From NCBI GenBank assembly GCA_024688885.1, contig JAILDV010000056.1, positions 1 to 42,791 on the forward strand: a stretch of 42,791 nt of DNA, written 5' to 3'. Position 1 is the stretch's first letter. Every line of letters begins with the position of its first letter. Both the position numbers and the translations under genes were made by a program. The DNA is from Bacteroidaceae bacterium. Its GTDB lineage: Bacteria > Bacteroidota > Bacteroidia > Bacteroidales > Bacteroidaceae. Shown here piece after piece: positions 1-8,823 of this stretch. The notes beneath the pieces were generated by a model. That model did no database searches and was not told the origin of the DNA. It saw only the letters and a list, made by a program, of their open reading frames with translations.

Positions 1-15
1 TTGTCTTTGTTCATC

Positions 16-45
16 TTGCAGCCATTCAATTTGGCTGCAAAGGTA
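16..45 (-). promoter_or_regulatory. Leftward promoter with overlapping inverted repeat
   Basis: Read on the minus strand, TACCTTTG at 45-38 matches the Bacteroidota -7 box and points out of the window to the left. A perfect 9-bp inverted repeat (TTGCAGCCA at 16-24, TGGCTGCAA at 32-40, 7-nt loop) overlaps the box and the expected start point, so it could be an operator or a 5' hairpin. The gene it would drive is outside the window. Confidence 0.45.
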
Positions 46-86
46 CAAATTCAAATCCGTGCACCCTTAAAACTACTCGTAAATGA

Positions 87-260
87 CTTAATTTCAGCGA
101 TTTCAAAGAACGATTAGTCCACTTTAACGGGACAGTAGTGACAAATTATGATGAAGAATTAGATGTCATGCCATATATCAAGAATCCCCAAGAACTGACC
201 ATCTGGTCTAATGAATATTTCTTGCAATTGGCAGAGAGAATTGTGTGGAAGCAAGAATAA
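87..260 (+). pseudogene. Remnant of a coding region, 57 codons without a start
   Basis: A reading frame runs from just after a TGA at 84-86 to a TAA at 258-260 and encodes a plausible protein tail (includes KERLVHF, NYDEELDV, TIWSNEYF, AERIVW). The first in-frame ATG is at 168, leaving only 30 codons. No family is recognised. The composition looks protein-like, with mixed acidic, aromatic and hydrophobic residues, so I read it as the 3' end of a gene whose start was lost. It lies upstream of the mutA promoter and has no visible promoter of its own. Confidence 0.4.
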
Positions 261-315
261 GAAAAGTACAATTCTTTCGTTTCTTACAAGGAAAAAACAA
301 AAATTCCCTTTTTCC

Positions 316-347
316 TTTGTGGCATACATAAAAAATGTGTAACTTTG
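316..347 (+). promoter_or_regulatory. Promoter of mutA
   Basis: A TTTG box at 316-319 and TAACTTTG at 340-347 are 20 bp apart, matching the Bacteroidota primary sigma consensus. Transcription should begin near 354, giving a leader of about 80 nt before the ATG at 433. No Shine-Dalgarno sequence is visible. Confidence 0.7.
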
Positions 348-432
348 TGCACTTTTTCACGCACACACCTATATGTGCGTGTTGAGGAGTATTGATGTGA
401 AAACACTAACAACACTTTTTAATTGATATTTT

Positions 433-2298
433 ATGGCTAACATGAAAGAAAAACTCTTCTCGGAGTTTCAGGCACCCACCACGCAGGAGTGGTTGGACAA
501 GATTGAGGTGGACCTCAAGGGTGCGGACTTCCAGAAGAAGTTGGTTTGGAGAACCAACGAAGGCTTCAACGTACAGCCTTTCTACCGCCGCGAGGACTTG
601 AAGGACCTCAAGGCTGTCGATTCTCTGCCAGGTGAATTCCCATTCATCCGTGGCAACAAAAAAGACAACAACCTTTGGTTCGTGCGTCAGGACATTGATG
701 TTGCTGATGCTAAGGCTGCCAACGAAAAGGCACTCGACATTCTGAACAAGGGTGTGGATTCTCTTGGTTTCAAGATTTCAGGCAAGGACATCAGCAAGGA
801 ATTCATCGCTACCCTGCTCGACGGCATCCTGCCTCAGTATGTGGAGCTGAACTTCAAGACTTGTCAGCGTCACTGTGTGGAACTCGCTCAGATTCTCGTG
901 GAGTACTTCAAGGAGAAGAACTACCCATTGGCAGACCTGAAGGGTTCCATCAATTTTGACCCTATCTCGAAGATTCTCTGCAAGGGCAAGGATGTATCTG
1001 CTGTGCTTGAGAGTGCAAAGACCCTCATTGAAGCATTGGCTGAACTGCCAGGCTACAAGTGCATCAACGTCAACTCTGTAGCACTGAACAATGCAGGTGC
1101 CTACATCTATCAGGAGTTGGGTTATGCTTTGGCTTGGGGTGCTGAATACATGAACATCCTCACCGAGGCTGGTGTGGATGCAACAGAGGCAGCCAAGCGC
1201 ATCAAGTTCAACATGGGCGTGAGCGACAACTACTTCATGGAGATTGCAAAATTCCGTGCTGCCCGTATGCTTTGGGCACAGATTGTGAAGCAGTATGAGC
1301 CTAAGTGCGACTGCGCTTGCCAGATGCACGTGTGCGCCTTCACTTCGGAGTACAACCAGACGTTGTTCGACTCTTATGTGAATCTGCTCCGCTCTCAGAC
1401 AGAGACGATGTCGGCAGCCATTGCGAACGTCGATTCCATCGTCGTTACTCCATTCGACAAACCCTACGAGACTCCAACAGACTTTGCCGAGCGCATTGCC
1501 CGCAACCAGCAGCTCCTGCTGAAGGAAGAGGCTCACTTCGACAAACTCGTCGATGTGGCTGGCGGTTCTTACACCATAGAGCACCTCACCGACGCCATCG
1601 CCAAGGAAGGTTGGAAACTCTTCCTCGAAGTGGAGAACGCAGGTGGTTTCTTGGCAGAGGCATTGAAGGGCAACATCGTGAATGCCGTGAACGCATCGAA
1701 CGACAAGCGTCATGCTGATGCTGCCAAGCGTAAGGAGTTCATCCTCGGAACCAACCAGTTCCCGAACTTCACCGAGACTTCTGAAGGCAAGACTCCACAG
1801 GAGGGTTGCTGCAAGTGCGGCGGTCACGAGGCTGGCGAACTGCCCGCTCTCAACAAGAGCCGTCTGGCTTCTGAGTTCGAGACTCTCCGTCTTGCTACCG
1901 AAAAAGCCAAGAAGCAGCCAATCGCCTTTATGCTCACCATCGGTAACCTCGCCATGCGTCAGGCTCGTGCACAGTTCTCTTGCAACTTCCTCGCTGCTGC
2001 TGGCTACAAGGTGATTGACAACCTTGGTTTCAAGACCGTGGAAGAAGGTGTGGATGCTGCCCTCAAGGCAAATGCTGACATCGTGGTCATCTGTTCTTCT
2101 GACGATGAGTATGCAGAATATGCTATCCCAGCATTCAAGTACCTCAACGGTCGTGCCATGTACGTCGTTGCCGGTGCTCCAGCATGCTCGGAAGACCTCA
2201 AGGCCGCTGGCATCGAGAACTTTATCCATGTACGTGTGAATCAACTCGAAACGCTCAAGGAGTACAATGAAAAATTAAAAGTGAATAGTGAAAAGTGA
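433..2298 (+). CDS. mutA: Methylmalonyl-CoA mutase small (beta) subunit
   Basis: The 621-residue protein is the non-catalytic subunit of adenosylcobalamin-dependent methylmalonyl-CoA mutase, which interconverts succinyl-CoA and (R)-methylmalonyl-CoA in propionate formation. The N-terminal two thirds are the mutase TIM barrel (for example NMGVSDNYFMEIAKFRAARMLWA). Residues from about 490 form a cobalamin-binding-like fold without the DxHxxG motif, as expected for the small subunit. A Cys-rich linker (CCKCGG, around residue 458) is present. mutB follows 104 bp downstream. The last codons (KVNSEK and the stop) are made from a heptamer array that continues into the intergenic hairpin, so the native C terminus has probably been altered. 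Confidence 0.93.
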   Translation: MANMKEKLFSEFQAPTTQEWLDKIEVDLKGADFQKKLVWRTNEGFNVQPFYRREDLKDLKAVDSLPGEFPFIRGNKKDNNLWFVRQDIDVADAKAANEKALDILNKGVDSLGFKISGKDISKEFIATLLDGILPQYVELNFKTCQRHCVELAQILVEYFKEKNYPLADLKGSINFDPISKILCKGKDVSAVLESAKTLIEALAELPGYKCINVNSVALNNAGAYIYQELGYALAWGAEYMNILTEAGVDATEAAKRIKFNMGVSDNYFMEIAKFRAARMLWAQIVKQYEPKCDCACQMHVCAFTSEYNQTLFDSYVNLLRSQTETMSAAIANVDSIVVTPFDKPYETPTDFAERIARNQQLLLKEEAHFDKLVDVAGGSYTIEHLTDAIAKEGWKLFLEVENAGGFLAEALKGNIVNAVNASNDKRHADAAKRKEFILGTNQFPNFTETSEGKTPQEGCCKCGGHEAGELPALNKSRLASEFETLRLATEKAKKQPIAFMLTIGNLAMRQARAQFSCNFLAAAGYKVIDNLGFKTVEEGVDAALKANADIVVICSSDDEYAEYAIPAFKYLNGRAMYVVAGAPACSEDLKAAGIENFIHVRVNQLETLKEYNEKLKVNSEK

Positions 2299-2387
2299 AA
2301 AATCTAAATTACCCATCAATTCGGGATGTTAGCGTCCTGTTTGTTTAAGATACTTAGATTTTTCATTATTCACTTTTCACTATTCAC
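2266..2387. repeat. Inverted pair of heptamer arrays between mutA and mutB
   Basis: The left array (2266-2307) has units such as AGTGAAT and AGTGAAA in register; the right array (2353-2387) is its reverse complement (ATTCACT, TTTCACT). The arms pair over 28 bp with one extra heptad in the right arm, around a 45-nt loop. The left array contains the last codons and the TGA (2296-2298) of mutA. It could fold in mRNA and separate the expression of the two subunits. Confidence 0.8.
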
Positions 2388-2402
2388 TTAAAAATTTTTG
2401 TC

Positions 2403-4565
2403 ATGAGAAAAAATTTTAACAACATAGACATTTATGCTGGCATTCAGGAGAAAAATGGTCAGCAGTGGCAGAAAGAGAATGGCATCAGCGCAAGTTGGAG
2501 AACTCCTGAGCAGATTGACATTCAGCCCGTTTATACAAAGGAAGACCTCGAAGGCATGGAGCACCTCGACTTCACTGCCGGTATTCCTCCTTATCTCCGT
2601 GGTCCTTACTCCATGATGTATCCCTTCCGTCCTTGGACCATCCGTCAGTATGCAGGTTTCTCTACGGCAGAAGAGTCTAATGCCTTCTATCGCCGCAACC
2701 TCGCTTCTGGCCAGAAGGGACTTTCAGTGGCATTTGACCTCCCAACTCACCGTGGTTACGACCCAGACAATGCTCGTGTAGTCGGTGATGTAGGTAAGGC
2801 TGGTGTGAGCATCTGTTCTCTGGAGAACATGAAGGTGCTCTTCGCTGGCATTCCATTGAACAAGATGTCTGTCTCCATGACCATGAACGGTGGCGTGCTC
2901 CCTATCCTCGCCTTCTACATCAACGCGGGTCTGGAACAGGGTGCGAAGCTCGAAGAGATGGCAGGTACAATCCAGAACGACATCTTGAAGGAGTTCATGG
3001 TGCGTAACACTTATATTTACCCACCAGCATTCTCCATGAAGATTATCGCCGACATCTTCGAATACACTTCTCAGAAGATGCCTAAGTTCAACTCCATCTC
3101 CATTTCTGGCTACCACATGCAGGAAGCAGGTGCTACAGCCGACATCGAATTGGCTTACACGCTTGCCGACGGTATGGACTACCTCCGCACAGGTGTGAAC
3201 GCTGGCATCGACGTGGATGCCTTCGCTCCTCGCCTCTCATTCTTCTGGGCTATCGGCATGAACCACTTCATGGAAATCGCCAAGATGCGTGCAGGTCGTC
3301 TGCTGTGGGCTAAGATTGTGAAGAGCTTTGGTGCCAAGAATCCGAAGTCACTCGCCCTCCGTACTCACTCTCAGACTTCAGGTTGGTCACTCACTGAGCA
3401 AGACCCATTCAACAACGTGGGCCGTACTTGTATCGAGGCAATGGCAGCTGTGCTGGGTCACACTCAGTCACTCCACACCAACGCTCTTGACGAGGCTATC
3501 GCTCTGCCAACAGACTTCTCAGCCCGTATCGCCCGTAACACACAGATCTACATTCAGAACGAGACGAAGGTGTGCAAGCAGATTGACCCATGGGCAGGTT
3601 CTTACTACGTAGAGACGCTAACCAACGAGTTGGTTCATAAGGCTTGGGAACACATTCAGGAAATCGAGAAGCTCGGTGGTATGGCGAAGGCAATCGAGAC
3701 AGGTCTTCCAAAGATGCGTATTGAGGAAGCAGCAGCACGTACTCAGGCACGTATCGACTCTGGCACTCAGACTATCGTCGGTACCAACAAGTATCGTCTT
3801 GACCACGAAGACCCACTCGACATCCTCGAAGTGGACAACACCGCTGTACGTCTGCAACAGGAGGCTGCCCTCAAGGAACTCAAAGCCAACCGTGACGAAG
3901 CCGCTTGTCAGGCTGCTCTTGCAGAAATCACCAAGTGTGTGCAGGAGTTCAAGGATGGCAAGAAGAGCGAGAACAACCTCCTCGACCTCGCTGTGAAGGC
4001 AGCAGGTCTGCGTTGTACACTCGGCGAAATCTCCGACGCTTGCGAAGCAGTCGTGGGTCGTTATAAAGCAATCATTAGAACCATCAGCAACGTGTATAGT
4101 TCAGAATCTAAAGGCGACCAGGCATTCAAGGATGCTTGTGCTGCCACCGAGAAATTTGCACAGGCCAATGGTCGTCGTCCTCGCATCATGATTGCCAAGA
4201 TGGGACAGGACGGTCACGACCGTGGTGCCAAGGTAGTGGCAACAGGTTATGCCGACTGCGGTATGGACGTGGATATGGGTCCTCTCTTCCAGACACCAGC
4301 CGAGTCTGCTCGTCAGGCAGTGGAGAACGACGTCGATGTACTTGGTGTTTCTTCTCTTGCTGCAGGTCACAAGACACTTGTGCCACAGGTAATCGAAGAA
4401 CTGAAGAAACTTGGACGTGAAGACATCCTCGTCATTGCCGGCGGAGTCATCCCTGCACAGGACTACGACTTCCTCTACAAGGCAGGTGTTGCAGCCATCT
4501 TCGGTCCTGGCACCAACGTGGCAAAGGCTTGCTGTGAAATCATGAAGATCTTGAACGAAGAGTAA
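2403..4565 (+). CDS. mutB: Methylmalonyl-CoA mutase large (alpha) subunit
   Basis: The 720-residue catalytic subunit has the usual length. The N-terminal barrel binds substrate ([17 protein letters not shown] near residue 80; [10 protein letters not shown] near 114). The C-terminal cobalamin domain starts near residue 590 and carries GQDGHDRG, with His605 as the lower axial cobalt ligand (DxHxxG), and later GGVIP. It forms a heterodimer with MutA in the cytoplasm. It probably shares the mutA promoter, since no separate -7 box is seen in the gap. A terminator follows at 4584. Confidence 0.96.
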   Translation: MRKNFNNIDIYAGIQEKNGQQWQKENGISASWRTPEQIDIQPVYTKEDLEGMEHLDFTAGIPPYLRGPYSMMYPFRPWTIRQYAGFSTAEESNAFYRRNLASGQKGLSVAFDLPTHRGYDPDNARVVGDVGKAGVSICSLENMKVLFAGIPLNKMSVSMTMNGGVLPILAFYINAGLEQGAKLEEMAGTIQNDILKEFMVRNTYIYPPAFSMKIIADIFEYTSQKMPKFNSISISGYHMQEAGATADIELAYTLADGMDYLRTGVNAGIDVDAFAPRLSFFWAIGMNHFMEIAKMRAGRLLWAKIVKSFGAKNPKSLALRTHSQTSGWSLTEQDPFNNVGRTCIEAMAAVLGHTQSLHTNALDEAIALPTDFSARIARNTQIYIQNETKVCKQIDPWAGSYYVETLTNELVHKAWEHIQEIEKLGGMAKAIETGLPKMRIEEAAARTQARIDSGTQTIVGTNKYRLDHEDPLDILEVDNTAVRLQQEAALKELKANRDEAACQAALAEITKCVQEFKDGKKSENNLLDLAVKAAGLRCTLGEISDACEAVVGRYKAIIRTISNVYSSESKGDQAFKDACAATEKFAQANGRRPRIMIAKMGQDGHDRGAKVVATGYADCGMDVDMGPLFQTPAESARQAVENDVDVLGVSSLAAGHKTLVPQVIEELKKLGREDILVIAGGVIPAQDYDFLYKAGVAAIFGPGTNVAKACCEIMKILNEE

Positions 4566-4583
4566 ATTAAAATATACGCCAAG

Positions 4584-4618
4584 AAAGCGGTGCACCCAAT
4601 TGGATGCGCCGCTTTTTG
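4584..4618 (+). terminator. Rho-independent terminator after mutB
   Basis: AAAGCGG at 4584-4590 pairs with CCGCTTT at 4609-4615. The stem extends inward by a T-G pair and GCA/TGC, and a T run follows. Confidence 0.75.
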
Positions 4619-4683
4619 TTTACACTTTTCGTTAAACTATCTTAATAGTGGTTGAAGCTATTTTTTATATGAAATATCATGAC

Positions 4684-4691
4684 TATCTTTG
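4684..4691 (+). promoter_or_regulatory. Promoter -7 box of the rubrerythrin fusion gene
   Basis: TATCTTTG fits the -7 consensus. The -33 region (around 4661-4664) is only T-rich. The start point would be near 4698, which puts the longer upstream ATG (4648) outside the transcript and favours ATG 4741 over 4705. Confidence 0.5.
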
Positions 4692-4740
4692 TGGCGAGAT
4701 TAGCATGAACACAATCATCAACCTAAAAACTAATCAGCCT

Positions 4741-5916
4741 ATGAGTAATCCTCTTTTCAACATCCAATATGGATTGTTTGTCATCACGACCAAAGATGAT
4801 GACCGTGACAATGGTTGCATCAGCAACACGGTAGCACAAGTGACGGCACAGCCGAACCGCATCTCTGTCGCCCTCAACAAGAGCAATTTCACCACAGAAC
4901 TTATCCAAAAGTCAGGACGCTTTACGGCTTCCATCCTTAGCGAAGCTGCCGACTTTGAGATCTTCAAGCATTTTGGTTTCCAAAGTGGACGCACCGTGAA
5001 CAAGTTCGCCGACTTTACAGATTGTCGCCGTGTCAGCAATGGCACCTTCGCCATCACGCGTGGCACTAACGCATTCATCTCTGCTGATGTGGAACAAGCC
5101 ATTGACCTCGGCACACACATGCTGTTCATCGGACTTGTCACCGAGATGGAAACACTCTCCGACACACCTTCTGCCACCTACAACTATTACCAAGCCAACA
5201 TCAAACCCAAGCCTCAACCAGCAGGAAAGACGGAAGATGGCAAGACCATTTGGCGTTGCAGCATCTGTGGCTACGAATATGTGGGAGAAGAATTGCCAGA
5301 AGACTTCATTTGCCCCATCTGCAAACATCCCGCTTCCGACTTTGTGAAGGTGGCCGCAGAGAAGGCTGAAGCGCCTGCCTCCAACAAATATGCCGGCACT
5401 AAGACCGAGAAGAATCTGGAAGCGGCTTTTGCTGGCGAGTCAATGGCACGAAACAAATACACCTACTTCGCCTCTGTCGCCAAGAAGAATGGCTATGAGC
5501 AGATAGCCGCCCTCTTCCTCAAGACCGCTGAGAATGAGAAAGAACATGCAAAACTGTGGTACAAACATCTGGGTGGGGTTGGCACCACTGCAGAGAATCT
5601 GCTCCATGCAGCAGAAGGCGAAAACTACGAATGGACAGACATGTACGACACCTTTGCCCGTGAAGCTGATGAAGAAGGCTTCCATGAGTTGGCAGAGCAG
5701 TTCCGAGGTGTGGCAGCCATCGAGAAGCATCACGAGGAACGCTATCGTGCCCTGTTACACAATGTCGAGGCAGCCGAAGTGTTCAAGAAGAGCGGTGTAA
5801 GTGTGTGGGAATGCCGCAACTGCGGTCACATCGTTGTCGGCACCTCTGCTCCCGATGTATGCCCCGTTTGTTTCCATCCTCAGGCATACTTCGAAATCAA
5901 TGCCGAGAATTATTAG
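4741..5916 (+). CDS. Flavin reductase-rubredoxin-rubrerythrin-rubredoxin fusion
   Basis: The 391-residue protein has four modules. Residues 1-160 are a flavin reductase-like FMN domain ([18 protein letters not shown]). Residues 173-204 are a rubredoxin knuckle pair ([15 protein letters not shown]). About 218-350 is a ferritin-like diiron rubrerythrin domain (ExxxR.KY and ENEKEH motifs, then a second EKHHEERY helix). Residues 358-385 are a second rubredoxin (CRNCGH, CPVCFHP). The first two modules resemble high-molecular-weight rubredoxin (Hrb) of anaerobes. The inferred role is NAD(P)H-driven reduction of peroxide or O2 with all electron carriers on one chain. The in-frame ATGs at 4648 and 4705 lie before or at the predicted transcript start, so 4741 is preferred. 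sodB follows 31 bp downstream. Confidence 0.9.
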   Translation: MSNPLFNIQYGLFVITTKDDDRDNGCISNTVAQVTAQPNRISVALNKSNFTTELIQKSGRFTASILSEAADFEIFKHFGFQSGRTVNKFADFTDCRRVSNGTFAITRGTNAFISADVEQAIDLGTHMLFIGLVTEMETLSDTPSATYNYYQANIKPKPQPAGKTEDGKTIWRCSICGYEYVGEELPEDFICPICKHPASDFVKVAAEKAEAPASNKYAGTKTEKNLEAAFAGESMARNKYTYFASVAKKNGYEQIAALFLKTAENEKEHAKLWYKHLGGVGTTAENLLHAAEGENYEWTDMYDTFAREADEEGFHELAEQFRGVAAIEKHHEERYRALLHNVEAAEVFKKSGVSVWECRNCGHIVVGTSAPDVCPVCFHPQAYFEINAENY

Positions 5917-5947
5917 TTGTAAGTTTCATTCATCAACACAAGAAAAT

Positions 5948-6544
5948 ATGGGAAAATTTGCTTTGATGACTCTGCCGTATGAAATGGATGCGTTGGAGCC
6001 CGTGATTAGCAAGCAGACGCTGGAGTTTCATCATGGAAAGCATCTGGCGGCTTACGTGAATAACCTCAATGGTCTGTTGGATGGGAGTGGGTTTGAAGAC
6101 GCAACACTCGAAGAGATTGTTTGCAAGGCTACAGGAGGTATTCTGAACAATGCCGGACAGATTCTCAACCACGAACTGTACTTCGGACAATTCTGTGGAA
6201 AGCCTGCAAAGGCAGCACCAACAGGACCTTTGGCAAATGCCATTGCCAATGCTTTTGGCTCGTTCGAGGCATTCAAGGATGAGTTTCAGAAGAAAGGTGC
6301 CACACTCTTCGGAAGCGGCTGGGTATGGCTCTCAGCAGACAGAGCAGGTCAACTCTTCATCACGCAGGAGGCAAATGCTGCCAACCCTGTACAAAAGGGC
6401 TTGACTCCTCTACTCACTTTCGATGTGTGGGAACACGCCTACTATCTCGACTATCAGAATCGCCGTCCCGACCACCTCGCTGCTCTTTGGAGCATCGTCA
6501 ATTGGGAAGAGGTGGAACTGAGATACGGAAAAGCAAGGATGTGA
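5948..6544 (+). CDS. sodB: Superoxide dismutase (Fe/Mn family)
   Basis: The 198-residue protein converts superoxide to hydrogen peroxide and O2. Motifs include LEFHHGKHLAAYV (His28 as likely first metal ligand), the second ligand helix around NHELYFGQF, GSGWVWL, and DVWEHAYYLDYQN with the last two ligands. The frame is open upstream to 5801, inside the preceding gene, but homology begins at the ATG at 5948. The gene sits directly behind the rubrerythrin fusion, which could remove the peroxide produced, so the pair forms an oxygen-defence unit. A weak -7-like TAAGTTTC lies at 5920. Confidence 0.93.
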   Translation: MGKFALMTLPYEMDALEPVISKQTLEFHHGKHLAAYVNNLNGLLDGSGFEDATLEEIVCKATGGILNNAGQILNHELYFGQFCGKPAKAAPTGPLANAIANAFGSFEAFKDEFQKKGATLFGSGWVWLSADRAGQLFITQEANAANPVQKGLTPLLTFDVWEHAYYLDYQNRRPDHLAALWSIVNWEEVELRYGKARM

Positions 6545-6561
6545 ATTTCTTTATCAAAAAA

Positions 6562-6598
6562 AATGTGCCCGACAAGTTTCTCTTGTGTCGGGCACATT
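6562..6598. terminator. Bidirectional terminator between sodB and the PAP2/VanX gene
   Basis: A perfect 13-bp stem (6562-6574 with 6586-6598) around an 11-nt loop lies between convergent genes, with an A run to its left and an AT-rich stretch to its right. Confidence 0.85.
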
Positions 6599-6638
6599 AT
6601 ATATTTAAAGGGTACTACTTCTGAAATAAAGAAAACAA

Positions 6639-8711
6639 TTACTTGAGACGTTTCACAGGGAAGGTGAAGTAGGTGTCAGGATAAGGCTCGTTCTCAAGGG
6701 TGAAGTGCCACCATTCGGTGGACAGTGGCTTGAAGCCGTGACGGAGCATTGCCTGACGGAGCACCATGCGATTGTAGAACTGTACGGATGTGAGGCTGTC
6801 ACTGGGCGTATAATCAAGCGTAGCCGGATTGCCACAGAAGTCTGGATGGCTCTCGTGACCGAACCAATCGAAGGTACCACCCATATCGAGTTCCTTCTCC
6901 GTCTTCATGTCGAAGAGGGTCAAATCGACAGTTGAGCCACGAGTGTGACCACTCCGCTCTGCAATATAGCCCTGTGGGAATAGCACATGCTTGTCGAGGT
7001 CAGGATAGAAGTAAGGCTTCATCAGTGTGTCGTTCACATCGGCACCCCATCGCATGAAGTGGTCAACGGCACATTGTGGGCGGTAAGCATCGTAGATTTT
7101 CAGTCGGTAACCCAGTTCCTTGAGGTCATCACTCACCGCACGAAGACTATCTGCTGCACGTCGGGTGAGCAATGCGGTGGGTTCTTCGTAGCCATCAATA
7201 CGAGTGCCAACAAAGTTGTAAGTGCTGTAATAGCGAATATCGAGAATAGCATCAGGCACTGCATCCGTCAGATTGACAAAACCTTCCGAGGAATTGGGCG
7301 ACACATTCATCACAGGTGCAGACGCCTTGTCCTTCATCTTGTCATATTCCTTCTTGGCCGCAAGCATCAGTTTCTGAAACTCTGCATCGTTGTGCAAACG
7401 TGCATACGTGTAAGCAGCAGCCATACGTCCTGCCTGCACATCGCTGGCATGATGAAAACCCAAGATGGCACGGCTTCGTCCATATTCAAAACCACGTTCC
7501 AAGATGGCATTCTGGCAATTCGGCATCACCTCCACCAAAGTGAGAGCAACACCCCACCCTAAGATGGAATGAGCAGACGGATAACTGGATGATGTGGAAT
7601 AATGTTCATTCTGTTCGGGTATGGCAGAACTTTCAGCAAATCTGACAAAAGGACGTGTTCGGAAACCTGTCGATTTCACTTGCGTGGCTGTATTACACAA
7701 TTCATCAAAGGTTTTCTTCACCAATGCAGCAATGGCAGGAGTTTCCTTCTCACTCAATGTCAAACCCACACATGTTGTATAGCAGTCGAGAAAATCCTTC
7801 ACCTCACATGCAGCATCCGTCAACGCCTGTTTCCCACGACTTGTGCCACGCTCCTGCTTGGCTTGCCAATAATAAATCACATCGCCAAAGTAGCGGTAAG
7901 AAGCCGTATCAATGGGTGCATCCAACACCTTCTCGCCTTTGGGATAGCCCACTTCCATCTTCTTTGACTTGATGCCCTTGATGCGTCGGTACTCCTCACG
8001 TGCCTCCTCCAAATCTTCTTGATATTCGGGCGAAGTGTGCATCCGTGCAAAAGCGGCTGAAGCTGCCAAACGTCCAGCATCCACATCACTCTGCCAATGA
8101 GCACCTACAATGATTCGACTCTGTCCATATTCATAACCTCTGCGCAGAATGGTGTCCTGTAATTCAGGAGCGACCTCCGCCATAGCTAATGCAGAGCCCC
8201 ATCCAAATGCCGTATGACCAGATGGGTAGGAACCATTGCGGCGCAAGTCTCTCTCGTTATCAAACTGACTGGACACATGCTCGTTCATGCGGGCAAAAGG
8301 ACGTACACGCATATAACGTCTTTTCGCCATACTGGTGGCTTGGTTACTTGTCTCGCCCGTACGTTTGATAAACCGGTAGATGGCAGGAGTTGCCGTCTTA
8401 CTGATGGTCATGCCCATCGCCTCGCTGAACACCGTCGCCAAACGATCAGCACCATACAGCGACTCCCAACTTGCCTGCTGTCCACGAGGTGTGTTGCGGA
8501 TAGACTTGCCCCACAGAAACTGCTGGAAATCATCCACAAACAGCAAACTTGCCGTATCGGGCGGTGCCGGCAGATAGACGCATGGATTAGGCAATCCAAA
8601 TATGTTGAAATAAGCAGAATCCTTCTTCTTATTTTCTGTCTGAGCATTCACGCTCACGATACCGCACAAAAACAAGATGGCGGCTATTATCCCCAATGTT
8701 TTCTGTCTCAT
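6639..8711 (-). CDS. Secreted PAP2-PAP2-VanX triple-domain protein
   Basis: The 690-residue protein has a signal peptide (about 1-23) and no later membrane segment. Two class A/PAP2 acid phosphatase domains follow. The first (about 110-235) has the full set: K-x6-RP, PSGH near residue 162, and SR-x5-H-x3-D. The second (about 330-445) also has K-x6-RP and SR-x5-H-x3-D, with PSAH in place of PSGH. The C-terminal 200 residues match VanX-type D-Ala-D-Ala dipeptidase (peptidase M15D): SGHTRGSTVD near 589 (zinc ligands His and Asp) and EWWHF near 667 (catalytic Glu and third ligand). It should act in the periplasm, dephosphorylating a lipid or nucleotide and cleaving D-Ala-D-Ala dipeptide. The combination suggests cell-wall or undecaprenyl phosphate recycling, but substrates are unknown. 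Confidence 0.9.
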   Translation of the reverse strand: MRQKTLGIIAAILFLCGIVSVNAQTENKKKDSAYFNIFGLPNPCVYLPAPPDTASLLFVDDFQQFLWGKSIRNTPRGQQASWESLYGADRLATVFSEAMGMTISKTATPAIYRFIKRTGETSNQATSMAKRRYMRVRPFARMNEHVSSQFDNERDLRRNGSYPSGHTAFGWGSALAMAEVAPELQDTILRRGYEYGQSRIIVGAHWQSDVDAGRLAASAAFARMHTSPEYQEDLEEAREEYRRIKGIKSKKMEVGYPKGEKVLDAPIDTASYRYFGDVIYYWQAKQERGTSRGKQALTDAACEVKDFLDCYTTCVGLTLSEKETPAIAALVKKTFDELCNTATQVKSTGFRTRPFVRFAESSAIPEQNEHYSTSSSYPSAHSILGWGVALTLVEVMPNCQNAILERGFEYGRSRAILGFHHASDVQAGRMAAAYTYARLHNDAEFQKLMLAAKKEYDKMKDKASAPVMNVSPNSSEGFVNLTDAVPDAILDIRYYSTYNFVGTRIDGYEEPTALLTRRAADSLRAVSDDLKELGYRLKIYDAYRPQCAVDHFMRWGADVNDTLMKPYFYPDLDKHVLFPQGYIAERSGHTRGSTVDLTLFDMKTEKELDMGGTFDWFGHESHPDFCGNPATLDYTPSDSLTSVQFYNRMVLRQAMLRHGFKPLSTEWWHFTLENEPYPDTYFTFPVKRLK

Positions 8712-8740
8712 TGTTCTTTTGAATATTTCATAATTGGATG

Positions 8741-8748
8741 CAAAAATA
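8741..8748 (-). promoter_or_regulatory. Promoter -7 box of the PAP2/VanX gene
   Basis: On the minus strand this reads TATTTTTG followed by CA, 30 bp ahead of the ATG at 8711. No clear TTTG is seen at the expected -33 distance. It is divergent from and close to the promoter of the next gene. Confidence 0.5.
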
Positions 8749-8755
8749 ATAAAAA

Positions 8756-8788
8756 GTTGGGAGATGTCCTAACTTTTCTCTATCTTTG
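8756..8788 (+). promoter_or_regulatory. Promoter of the secreted protein at 8824
   Basis: GTTG at 8756-8759 and TATCTTTG at 8781-8788 are 21 bp apart. The start point near 8795 supports ATG 8824 (or 8809). Confidence 0.65.
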
Positions 8789-8823
8789 CACACATCAATC
8801 TGAAAAGAATGTTTCAAACCATC

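Noticed and set aside
778-2244. Long minus-strand open frame (488 codons) opposite mutA
   Set aside because: It is a shadow of a strongly supported gene, with no promoter and no recognisable family; similar shadows opposite ffh (29183-30205) and the PAP2/VanX gene (8214-8966) were dropped for the same reason.
2266-2387. CRISPR array
   Set aside because: Repeats are contiguous 7-mers without spacers, and no cas genes are present.
4648-4740. Upstream start for the rubrerythrin fusion
   Set aside because: The ATGs at 4648 and 4705 lie before or almost at the predicted transcription start, and homology begins at 4741.
5801-5947. N-terminal extension of sodB
   Set aside because: It lies within the preceding gene in another frame and has no similarity to superoxide dismutases.
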